Below, one piece after another: positions 7,516-14,660 of a stretch of DNA of 23,883 bases (its first letter is position 1; each line of letters starts with the position of its first letter). The notes under the pieces were generated by a model that worked only from the letters and a program-made list of their open reading frames with translations, searched no databases and had not been told where the DNA came from. Made by a program: the position numbers and the translations under genes. The stretch is from contig JAJRTI010000211.1 in NCBI GenBank assembly GCA_024278415.1, forward strand, positions 1 to 23,883, in the 5' to 3' direction. This DNA comes from Planctomycetota bacterium (GTDB lineage Bacteria > Planctomycetota > Brocadiia > JAJRTI01).

Positions 7516-8700
7516 TTACGTTTGCTTGAGCGCGCGGCCAATCTGGCGAACGGCCTGCTTGAGGCGCTGTTCGTTTTCGACCAACGCCATGCGCAGAAAG
7601 CCCTCGCCTTCCTCGCCGAAGCCGCGCCCCGGAGCCACGGCGACTTCCGCTTCGTTCAAGAGCTTCATGGCGAAGTGGATGGAGCCCATCTCCTTGAACT
7701 CGTCGGGCATCTCGGCCCAGACGAACATCGTGCCGCGAGGCTTGGGCACATTCCACCCGATACGCTCCAAGCCTTCACAGAGCGCGTCTCGCCGGCTTTG
7801 GTAGATCTGGGCTTGCTCGATGGTGAAGTCATGGCAGTGGCGCAGGCCGATGATCGCTGCGATCTGCACGGGCTGGAAAATGCCGTAGTCGTAGTAGCCC
7901 TTGACGCGGCCCAGCGCTTGGATGATCTCGCTGTGTCCGACCACAAACCCCACGCGCCACCCCGCCATGTTGTACGATTTGGACATGGTGCTGAACTCGA
8001 CGCCGACTTCCTTGGCGCCTTTGGCCTGGAGGAAGCTGGGAGCCTTGTATCCATCGAACGTGGTTTGGCCGTACGCAAAGTCGTGGAAGACGATGATCTC
8101 GTAGCGCCTTGCGAATTCAACGATTTGCTCGAAGAAGTTCAAGTCGACCGTTGCGGCGGTGGGGTTGTGCGGGAAGTTGAGCAAGATCAGTTTGGGCCGC
8201 GGGTACATGTTCTCAACCACGTACGTAAGATGCGGCATGAAGTCATCTGGCTCGCTGAGCGTAAGGCCGATGACGCTTGCGCCCGCGAGGGTCAAACCGT
8301 AGATGTGCGGCGGAAAGGCCGGGGTGGGCACGACCGCGGTGTCGCCGGGGCCGAGCAGCGCGAGCGCGAGGTGGCTCAGCCCCTCCTTGGAGCCGATGGT
8401 GCAGATGACCTCGGTCTCTGGGTCGACGTGCACGCCGTGGAGTTCTTCGTATTTCTTGGCGACTTCACGCTTGAGGTTGAAGATGCCCGTCGCCTCAGAA
8501 TAGCGGTGGTTGCGCGGGTCGCGGACCGCGTCGCACAGCTTGTCAATGATCGGCTGGGGGGTGGCGTCGGTCGGGTTGCCCATGCCCAGATCGATGATGT
8601 CCCCGCCTGCGCGGCGTTTCTCGTACTTGAGCGCGTTCAGCTTGCCGAAGAGATAAGGCGGCAAGCGCTTGAGGCGATCGGCGACTTCGACGGTGATCAT
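7516..8700 (-). CDS. alaC: Class I/II PLP aminotransferase, AlaC-like (glutamate-pyruvate)
   Basis: The 394-residue fold-type I aminotransferase resembles E. coli AlaC (YfdZ) along its whole length. Shared segments include RLPPY near the N-terminus, DIIDLGMGNPTDATP (34-48), TIGSKEGLSHL (101-111), NFPHNPTA (175-182), HDFAYG (206-211) with PLP-binding Asp207, and MSKSYNMAGWRVGF (239-252) with the Schiff-base Lys241. The expected reaction is reversible pyruvate/glutamate transamination making alanine. LL-diaminopimelate or aspartate aminotransferase activity is a less likely alternative. It lies 22 bp after the foldase gene and 22 bp before rnfC, clearly within one transcription unit. No clear SD precedes the ATG. 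Confidence 0.92.
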   Translation of the reverse strand: MITVEVADRLKRLPPYLFGKLNALKYEKRRAGGDIIDLGMGNPTDATPQPIIDKLCDAVRDPRNHRYSEATGIFNLKREVAKKYEELHGVHVDPETEVICTIGSKEGLSHLALALLGPGDTAVVPTPAFPPHIYGLTLAGASVIGLTLSEPDDFMPHLTYVVENMYPRPKLILLNFPHNPTAATVDLNFFEQIVEFARRYEIIVFHDFAYGQTTFDGYKAPSFLQAKGAKEVGVEFSTMSKSYNMAGWRVGFVVGHSEIIQALGRVKGYYDYGIFQPVQIAAIIGLRHCHDFTIEQAQIYQSRRDALCEGLERIGWNVPKPRGTMFVWAEMPDEFKEMGSIHFAMKLLNEAEVAVAPGRGFGEEGEGFLRMALVENEQRLKQAVRQIGRALKQT

Positions 8701-8722
8701 AGAAGGATGGCCCGCAGGAGCA

Positions 8723-9703
8723 TCAGTCTTTGGGGATAGGGATCGGGCCGGGCAGTTTCGGCTTGGGAAGCATCTGCCTTACGTCGGACCGTTGGAGCAG
8801 GTCCACGTACCAGGTGCGCAGGTAATCTCGCCCCTTCTCCTCGCGCACGGCGGCCATGAGTTCGTCCTTGACTTCTCGCAACGGCTTCTTGGGGGTGGCG
8901 CGGATACTCTCGATCTTGAGGATGTGGTAGCCGTAGCGCGACCTGGCGATGTCGCTGATGTCCCCGCGGCGCAGGCCCTTGCACACGGCCCAGAGCGCGC
9001 CGTCTGCGGGGCGGATGGGCGTGGACATGCGCCCGCCGGCCGCGCCGGACTTGCGGTCGATGGAAAGGTCTTTGGCCAGCCGCTCGAAGTCGGCGCCCAT
9101 CTGGAGTTTGCGCCGCACCTCTTGCGCATCCCGGCGGGTTCTCACCACGATCTGCTTCGCCACGATGCGCGGGCCGTATTGCTCGTCGTACCTCTTCTGC
9201 AGGTCTTCATCCGTGACCTTCACGTTGGCCTCGATAAGCTTGACCGCCTTCAGGACTGCTTCGGTTTCTTCGTAGATGTCAGGGCTCAAGGAAGCCGCGA
9301 TGCGTTTGCGGGCAGCCTGAAGTGACAAGTTCTTTGTCGCGAGGAAACGCTTGAAGTCTTCCATATTCTCATATCCAGCTTGCTGCATTTGCAGCCCGAG
9401 CAACTCGTCGATACGGTCCCTGATGCCCTGTTGAATATCCGCCTGGGTAATCTTGATGCCCGCCTTCGCTGCCTCTTGGTCGATAAGCTTGCGCTTCACG
9501 AGCACATCGAGCGCCCGGTGGCCAGAAACGCGAATCAGAGCCTCCGCAAGGTCGCCACGCGTAATCTTCTCGTTGTTGACGATCGCAACCACTTGGGTGT
9601 AGTCGATCGGAGCGCGTGACGTCGCACTGGCCCCAGACAGCAGCGGCACAGGCAAAAGGGCTGTCGCTAGCAAAACTGCCTTGGCGGAGCGTTTGACTCT
9701 CAT
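8723..9703 (-). CDS. SurA/PrsA-like periplasmic peptidyl-prolyl isomerase (parvulin)
   Basis: The 326-residue exported protein has a basic N-terminus and hydrophobic core (residues 1-27, ending near SGASA), which is a Sec signal peptide. A SurA_N-like helical chaperone region follows, starting VVAIVNNEKITRGDL (38-52), then one PPIC rotamase domain (about 180-268). In that domain IVAKQIVV, GADFERLAKDLSID and the tail SRYGYHILKIES are recognisable. SurA of proteobacteria has two rotamase domains, so the single domain is closer to PrsA or PpiC-like foldases. The proline-rich C-terminus is short. The ATG at 9703 is fixed by the signal peptide. It is the first gene of the six-gene operon and lies about 170 nt downstream of the promoter. 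Confidence 0.9.
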   Translation of the reverse strand: MRVKRSAKAVLLATALLPVPLLSGASATSRAPIDYTQVVAIVNNEKITRGDLAEALIRVSGHRALDVLVKRKLIDQEAAKAGIKITQADIQQGIRDRIDELLGLQMQQAGYENMEDFKRFLATKNLSLQAARKRIAASLSPDIYEETEAVLKAVKLIEANVKVTDEDLQKRYDEQYGPRIVAKQIVVRTRRDAQEVRRKLQMGADFERLAKDLSIDRKSGAAGGRMSTPIRPADGALWAVCKGLRRGDISDIARSRYGYHILKIESIRATPKKPLREVKDELMAAVREEKGRDYLRTWYVDLLQRSDVRQMLPKPKLPGPIPIPKD

Positions 9704-9878
9704 AGCGTCACCGATAAGCGGGCAGGAAGGATGGCGAAGACACGGGCAACGGCTGTTCTCCCGCAGGCCTCCCGGACCAACACAGAGCCGAAGATGCTGT
9801 TGGATGGGGGCCGCAGGGAATGAACAGTGTAACGGGCGTGACGTAATTCCGCTTCGCCCCGTCATCGCCTGCGCGGGC

Positions 9879-9908
9879 AGTATAGCAGCGCGACTGAGGG
9901 GTTGTCAA
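9879..9908 (-). promoter_or_regulatory. Sigma70-type promoter for the foldase-alaC-rnfCDG-scpB operon
   Basis: On the minus strand a perfect -35 TTGACA (9903-9908) and a -10 TATACT (9879-9884) are separated by 18 bases. Transcription would start near 9872 and leave a 5' leader of about 170 nt before the foldase ATG. I recognise no riboswitch in that leader. Confidence 0.75.
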
Positions 9909-9973
9909 CGCCGTTCGGTCGGCGCCCATCCCGGTCCACGAGGCACGCGGCCAACCCGAAAACGTGAACGGCT

Positions 9974-10001
9974 TTGACCCGCCCGCTGTGGCTGATAGAA
10001 T
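9974..10001 (+). promoter_or_regulatory. Sigma70-type promoter for the kinase-nucleotidyltransferase gene
   Basis: TTGACC (9974-9979) and TAGAAT (9996-10001) are each one base from consensus and are separated by 16 bases. Transcription would start near 10008. An upstream in-frame ATG at 9964 would then lie outside the transcript, which supports the start at 10048. The promoter diverges from that of the foldase operon, with the two -35 boxes about 65 bp apart. Confidence 0.65.
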
Positions 10002-10035
10002 CTCGTGCCTGGCTCATGACGTTCCGCACTATCGC

Positions 10036-10043
10036 AAGGAAGA
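10036..10043 (+). promoter_or_regulatory. Ribosome binding site deciding the start at 10048
   Basis: AAGGAAGA lies four bases upstream of the ATG at 10048. This is one of the few good Shine-Dalgarno sequences in the window, and with the promoter at 9974-10001 it fixes the translation start. Confidence 0.65.
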
Positions 10044-10047
10044 CTCG

Positions 10048-12669
10048 ATGACACTGAAACCTCCTGCTAATGGTTGGCGTTCCGAAGATTGGCTTGCGAC
10101 CATGCGGTCGGCGCTCATGCAGATCGAGATCGGAGACCGCGGCCGCATGCCGGAAGGCCCAGAGGAGTCCCTGCTCGAGTATCTTGGCCGTGTAGGCCCT
10201 ACGGTCAACAGCATCGCCCCGCTCGCGCTGATCTATGAGTTTCGCAAGCTGTACGGCGCGGGAGTTGCCCGGGCGTACCGGCACTTGCTGCGGTTCCAGG
10301 AGGCGGTTGAGCACTTCCAGGAACGCTACGGACATGGCCCTGTGCACATCCTGCGCGCTCCGGCGCGGATCAATATCATTGGGGAGCACGTGGACTACGT
10401 ATCGTACATTCCGACCGAGGTGTTGGCGTTCGGCAGCCGGCAGCACGACATGCTGATGCTGTTCCGGCCGCGTGACGATGGCATGGTGAACGCGGCGACA
10501 AGCCTTCAGAATGTCGAGCCGGCCCAGTTCGACTTATCTGAGTTCGAGGGACTTGCGGACGAGGGCAAGGATGCGGAGGATGCTTGGCTCGAACACCTCC
10601 AAAAGCTGGGAGTGCCAGAGAGGCATTGGATCAATTACGTGAAAGGCGCGGTGGGGTACGCGGTCGTGCGCTTCCCAGGCCGGGTGCAACGGGGCTTTGA
10701 CTTCTTCGTCGACTCGACGATCCCCGCGGCCGGCGGCGCGTCGTCGTCGAGTGCGCTGTGTGTGCTCGCGGGTGCGGCGACCCGGATGGCGAACGGCATC
10801 TCGTTCACGCTCGAAGAATTGGCGGACGACTCGTCCCGAGCCGAGTGGTACATCGGGACCCGCGGCGGGAAGATGGACCACACGGTGATCTGCCTCGGCG
10901 ACCGCCAGGCCGCGATCAACATCCATTTCCAGCCCTTCCACGTGCAGACCGTGCCGCTGCACCGTTACCGCTTCCGCTGGGTCACCTTCTACGCGCACGA
11001 GGCGGACAAGTCGGGTGCGGTCATGCGAGAGTACAACGAGCGCGCGGCAACTTCGTGCGTGCTGATCCCGGCGCTGCTCGATCGGTGTTTCGAGCAGAAC
11101 CGGGAGCTGGGCCGGCGGTGGGCCGACGCGCTTCGGCGGTTGGACGAGAACTACGATGACAGCGCCGCGCTCGATGAGCTTGAGGAGGTCATCGAAGTGC
11201 TGCCGGCCGAGATCCGATTGAAACAAGTGCAGGAGCACATGCCTGCCCAATACCAGCAACTGGCCGCGCGCTACCCCATGCTCGTGGAGCAAGAAGAACA
11301 GGGCCAGGTCGTGTTCAAGATCCGATCCCGCGCGATGCACCACATTGGCGAGGTGCGCCGCGTGCGGGAGACGGTGCAGCTCGCACAGCAGCTCTTCTCG
11401 TCGGGACAGCCTGAGGAGCCGGAGAAAATCGAGCCCGGCCTTCGCCACATCGGGGAGCTGATGGCGGAGACGCACAAGAGCATGGACCAGCTTTACGAAC
11501 TATGCACGCCTGACGTGCAAGAGTTGATCGAGACGGTGCTATCCGTGCCCGGCGTGTACGGCGCAAGGCTCATGGGCGGCGGCTTCGGCGGCAACGTGCT
11601 CACGCTGACGCAGAAGGACACCGTGGACCGGCTGCTGGAGGTCGTGCAGGATCGCTACTACGCGCCGCGTGACCGGGACTGGGCGGAAGAGGACGCGGTC
11701 ATGATCTCCACGCCTGGCCGGGGGCTCTACGCGTTCGACGGCCAGGAGCTACTGCGGCAAGTTATCCTCACTGGCACGACCGCGTGGTGGAAGTGGCCAT
11801 CGAACCAGGATTGCGTGCTGTGCGCCGCGCGGAGACTGGTGGGTGTGCTGCACGAGCATGACTTCAGGCCGACCGCGCCGATCCGGCCCATTCTGGTCGC
11901 CGGGGGCACGGGCCACGCCAATGCTGACGATGCGGCCCAGATTCCGAAGCCGCTTGTCGAGATCGGAGGCGACGCCTGCTTCTTGCGGGTCTTGCGCACG
12001 TTCGAGCGGCTGCCTTTCGAGGTGGAGCCACCCATTGTTGTGGTGAGCCCAGACACAGAGGCCGCGATCCGGGGGTGCTTGGGCGACGCGTTCCGCGGCG
12101 AGATCGTTGTGCAGGAGGAGGCGCTTGGGACCGGCCATGCGGTGTTGCAAGCCGCGGAGGCCCTTGGTGAATTCGATGGCATCGCCGCGGTGGTGTGGGG
12201 AGTTCAGCCGTTGATCCAGGCGCCAACGATCCTCCGCTCGGTGATGGTGCACCAGGCCCTTGGCAACCCCATGATGTCGTTCCCCACCGCGGTCACGGAG
12301 CACCCGTACGCGCCTATCGACCGGGACGCGTCGGGCCACGTCATCGCGTCGAGCGAGACCTTCTTGGAGGGTGCGCGCGTGCGGGCAGTCGGCGAGACCA
12401 ACATCGGGCTGTTTCTGCTCGATGCCCAGCGCATGGTCGAGACCTTGCGCGGAGTGCACGACGAAGCATGGGATCCAGCGTCCGGCCAGTATGCGCGGCC
12501 CCGCGGCGAGTTGGGCTTCCCTAACGAGATGGTGCGCGCACTGTCCAAGCACGAAGGCGCGATTGTCGCGGTGCCGCTGGCAAACGAATACGAGCCGCTT
12601 GGCATTCGCACCATGGACGACGTGGCCAAGGCCGAAAGTATTCTCGCATCGGAGAAGGGCTGTGATTGA
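10048..12669 (+). CDS. Galactokinase-like GHMP kinase fused to a degenerate GlmU-like nucleotidyltransferase domain
   Basis: The protein has 873 residues. About residues 85-600 form a GHMP sugar kinase of galactokinase type: motif 1 APARINIIGEHVDY (about 103-116), the ATP loop PAAGGASSSSA (226-236), the catalytic-Asp motif GGKMDH (273-278, Asp277) and motif 3 MGGGFGG (509-515). About residues 612-873 resemble a GlmU/NTP-transferase domain, starting PILVAGGTG (614-622), with PKPL (633-636), a GlmU-like ALGTGHAVLQA (692-702) and GIRTMDDVAKAES near the end. The usual AAGxGTRM loop reads AGGTGHAN, and the metal-binding Asp of the GDVPL motif is Val719 in WGVQPL. The kinase half should make a sugar 1-phosphate; the second half would normally activate it to an NDP-sugar but may be inactive or regulatory. 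Sugar identity is unknown. A long N-terminal extension (1-80) is unassigned. The gene is monocistronic. Confidence 0.88.
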   Translation: MTLKPPANGWRSEDWLATMRSALMQIEIGDRGRMPEGPEESLLEYLGRVGPTVNSIAPLALIYEFRKLYGAGVARAYRHLLRFQEAVEHFQERYGHGPVHILRAPARINIIGEHVDYVSYIPTEVLAFGSRQHDMLMLFRPRDDGMVNAATSLQNVEPAQFDLSEFEGLADEGKDAEDAWLEHLQKLGVPERHWINYVKGAVGYAVVRFPGRVQRGFDFFVDSTIPAAGGASSSSALCVLAGAATRMANGISFTLEELADDSSRAEWYIGTRGGKMDHTVICLGDRQAAINIHFQPFHVQTVPLHRYRFRWVTFYAHEADKSGAVMREYNERAATSCVLIPALLDRCFEQNRELGRRWADALRRLDENYDDSAALDELEEVIEVLPAEIRLKQVQEHMPAQYQQLAARYPMLVEQEEQGQVVFKIRSRAMHHIGEVRRVRETVQLAQQLFSSGQPEEPEKIEPGLRHIGELMAETHKSMDQLYELCTPDVQELIETVLSVPGVYGARLMGGGFGGNVLTLTQKDTVDRLLEVVQDRYYAPRDRDWAEEDAVMISTPGRGLYAFDGQELLRQVILTGTTAWWKWPSNQDCVLCAARRLVGVLHEHDFRPTAPIRPILVAGGTGHANADDAAQIPKPLVEIGGDACFLRVLRTFERLPFEVEPPIVVVSPDTEAAIRGCLGDAFRGEIVVQEEALGTGHAVLQAAEALGEFDGIAAVVWGVQPLIQAPTILRSVMVHQALGNPMMSFPTAVTEHPYAPIDRDASGHVIASSETFLEGARVRAVGETNIGLFLLDAQRMVETLRGVHDEAWDPASGQYARPRGELGFPNEMVRALSKHEGAIVAVPLANEYEPLGIRTMDDVAKAESILASEKGCD

Positions 12670-12704
12670 GGCCGCAGCTTTGGCCAGGAGTTTCCCCATG
12701 CGCC

Positions 12705-12784
12705 CGCCTCTAGTGCTCACGTCAGTGAGCCCTCTGACGCACATGCACCCTGGCGGAGGCTCACTGACGTGAGCACTAGAGGCG
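12705..12784. repeat. Perfect 27-bp inverted repeat
   Basis: The arms at 12705-12731 and 12758-12784 pair perfectly over 27 bases around a 26-base spacer. The first arm begins 36 bp after the kinase fusion stop codon. The stem could form a strong RNA hairpin at the transcript end, but no U-tract follows, so an intrinsic terminator is unlikely. A role in mRNA 3'-end protection or as a mobile palindrome is possible. Confidence 0.85.
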
Positions 12785-12900
12785 CAGCCGCGCGGCACGA
12801 GTTTCCCCAGAATTTCCACCCGTCCTATCGCAAGCATGGCGTCACCGGTCCCTTGCAACGATTGTCATGTACACGGGGCCGTGCGGGACGCGCGGGGCGT

Positions 12901-12967
12901 TTGTAGTAGGGCGATTCATCGCCGGTTTTTCAGCGTTACCGACGGGCCATGAATGGCCGTACTACAA
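12901..12967. repeat. REP-like imperfect palindrome (23-base arms)
   Basis: The arms at 12901-12923 (starting TTGTAGTAGGGCGATTCATC) and 12945-12967 are reverse complements at 20 of 23 positions. Two of the three differences lie in the internal GGCGATGAATCGCC-type core and preserve that core's own palindromy (GCGATTCATCGC versus GGCCATGAATGGCC). This pattern suggests a small stem-loop repeat under pairing selection. Confidence 0.75.
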
Positions 12968-13084
12968 GGCAGCGGCGCCTGCCGCTCGGATCCGCAAATC
13001 TCATGGGGAAACTCCTGGCGCGCGGGTGTTGACGCCCCAACTCTCACGGCAGGAACACGTCTTTCAATCCCGCTTGTCCTAAGT

Positions 13085-13228
13085 GGTGTCCGTCGCGAAA
13101 TGCCCCGCGGCGGGCGCTTGTAGCGCGCTCGTAAGAGCGTCTCTGGCCGGCAAATGCAGGAAACCACAGAACGGAACGCGCTGACGTGCGTGCTACCAGC
13201 GGGCTCCGTGGATTTCGCGACAGAGACT
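13085..13228. repeat. Nested imperfect inverted repeat
   Basis: The outer arms at 13089-13101 and 13212-13224 match at 12 of 13 positions (core ATTTCGCGAC). Inside them a longer diverged pairing joins the GCTTGTAGCGCGCTCGTAAG region to the GACGTGCGTGCTACCAGC region. There is no credible coding content. The organisation resembles the element at 12683-13019 just upstream. Confidence 0.55.
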
Positions 13229-13739
13229 AAGTAGCTCAGCCGCATTGCACTCCGGGAATCAAGGCGCCATGTCTGGGGAAAGTCTTGAGGATTTCGGCGG
13301 ATTGACAGCCTAAGCCTGGGCTGAGAAACTCTCGAAATCCCATGCCATGGTGAGCCGTTCTGCCTGGGATTGCGCGTGGTCAGACTTCGCGTTGGGGTTG
13401 CCCTCGCCTACGCTTTTGTCCGGGGGGGGCGGCCTGAGCCGTCTCGATCCTATGACCGAGTGGTGTGGCCCGTGCGGCCGGTGCGCGAAGTCGCGGTGGG
13501 TCCGATGCACACCGTTCCTGCCGGATGAGTCGTCCACCTGCATGGGTCGTCGCGGTGTGGGACTGGTCCGGCGCCGGCCATGGGCATGGCCTATTCGGCC
13601 GAGCAAGGCTGGCGCAATGCCTTCCTGAGCGGCTCAACGCGCGTGCTCGACCTGTTGTTCAATGTTCGTCCTCATGCGCGTCTGTTTCCGGAGGATGTTG
13701 TGTGAGACTGCTGGGAGAGAAAGGAAGGCATCAGCCGCT
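13229..13739. other. Gene-poor stretch upstream of the cytochrome b-type gene
   Basis: Several short open frames exist, as expected in GC-rich DNA, but none resembles a known protein or has a ribosome binding site. A TTGACA at 13302-13307 lacks a good -10 box. A GGAAGG at about 13722-13727 lies roughly 12 bases before the ATG at 13740 and may serve as a weak, distant ribosome binding site. Confidence 0.45.
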
Positions 13740-14660
13740 ATGCTTCACGTGTTGACATACATAGCCGTGTTGGTCTTCGTGCTTGCGGTGGCCGTTCGCG
13801 CGATCTGGCTTTTGAGGATGCCGATGCATCTGCGGTGGGAGTTGTACCCCGTGCCCCACGAAGGGGGCGCGCGCGCCCGATACGGCGGCTCCTACTTTGA
13901 AGAGCCCGAATGGTGGACCCAGCCGCGGCGCTCGTCGTTCTTCAGCATGCTGCGTTACATGCTGCCGGAGATGCTTTTCCTCAAGGCGCTATGGGACGAG
14001 AACCGGAAGATGTGGTACCGCTCTGCGCCGTTCCACTGGGGGCTCTACTCGCTTGCAGGGCTCGCGGTGTTGCTGATCTTGGGAGCGCTGGCACAGATGG
14101 CGGGCGTCACGATCGCGGCGAATGCCTCTGCGGCGGGCGCCGCGATCCACTACCTCACGATCATCCTGGGCGTAGCCAGCATCACGCTTGGTGTGTTGGG
14201 CTCGGCGGGCCTGCTGCTCATGCGGCTGACCGATGAGAAGCTTTCGGATTTCACCGCGCCGCGGGAGATTTTCAACTTGGCTTTCATTCTAACGGCTTTC
14301 GTCTGTCTGGGCTTGGCCTTCGTGGCTGCGGACCGGTCGTACTCGATTCTGCGCGGGTACGTGCAGGGCCTCATCACTTTCGACTTGTCGAGCGTAGGCT
14401 CTGGGTGGGTCGCCACGGAGATCGTGGTGCTGTCGGTGCTGCTGGCGTATATTCCGCTGACGCATATGTCCCACTTCTTCGTCAAGTGGTTCACGTACCA
14501 CGAGGTGCGTTGGGAAGACACGCCCAACAGGGTGGGAAGCAAGATCGAGCGGCACATTCAAGACGCGCTTGAGTTGCCCGTGAGTTGGTCGGCGCCACAC
14601 ATCAAGGGCGACGGCCGCAAGACGTGGGCCCAAGCCGCAACGGAGGACATCACCAAGTGA
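13740..14660 (+). CDS. NarI-like cytochrome b membrane subunit (HmcE/TmcC/DsrM type)
   Basis: The 306-residue polytopic protein has about five transmembrane helices: one at the N-terminus, then about residues 101-121, 137-162, 178-197 and 225-245. The cytoplasmic loop MHLRWELYPVPHEGG (29-43) is typical of NarI-like subunits in Hmc, Tmc and related complexes. Likely heme b ligands include His99 in PFHWGLYS, His137, and His242 and His245 in THMSHFFVKW. The family exchanges electrons between quinones and an attached iron-sulfur or cytochrome partner. The ATG at 13740 is chosen because the first membrane helix begins just after it. It overlaps the next gene by 4 bp, so the two are translationally coupled. 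Confidence 0.88.
   Translation: MLHVLTYIAVLVFVLAVAVRAIWLLRMPMHLRWELYPVPHEGGARARYGGSYFEEPEWWTQPRRSSFFSMLRYMLPEMLFLKALWDENRKMWYRSAPFHWGLYSLAGLAVLLILGALAQMAGVTIAANASAAGAAIHYLTIILGVASITLGVLGSAGLLLMRLTDEKLSDFTAPREIFNLAFILTAFVCLGLAFVAADRSYSILRGYVQGLITFDLSSVGSGWVATEIVVLSVLLAYIPLTHMSHFFVKWFTYHEVRWEDTPNRVGSKIERHIQDALELPVSWSAPHIKGDGRKTWAQAATEDITK

Larger units (their letters stand above)
12683..13019. repeat. Composite palindromic element bounded by 18-bp inverted repeats
   Basis: The 18 bases at 12683-12700 are exactly reverse-complementary to 13002-13019. Two further inverted repeats (12705-12784 and 12901-12967) lie inside. A short GAGTTTCCCCA motif recurs at 12688 and 12800, and in reverse near 13004. 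No reading frame in it looks like a protein. It could be a non-autonomous mobile element or a cluster of REP-like sequences. Confidence 0.7.

Noticed and set aside
6976..8739. 587-codon plus-strand frame opposite rnfC and alaC
   Set aside because: Same reason: full antisense overlap with strongly recognised genes.
9704..9872. Riboswitch in the long operon leader
   Set aside because: No conserved core of a known riboswitch class is visible. It remains possible, but I cannot support it.
12705..12784. Intrinsic terminator after the kinase fusion
   Set aside because: The stem is strong, but the loop is long and no T-run follows the stem.
13229..13260. tRNA-like GTAGCTCAGC word
   Set aside because: It resembles a tRNA D-arm segment, but no acceptor stem, anticodon arm or T-arm can be folded around it.
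13347..13628. Small open frame before the cytochrome b-type gene
   Set aside because: No homology, no ribosome binding site, and it overlaps a minus-strand frame of similar length; treated as noise.
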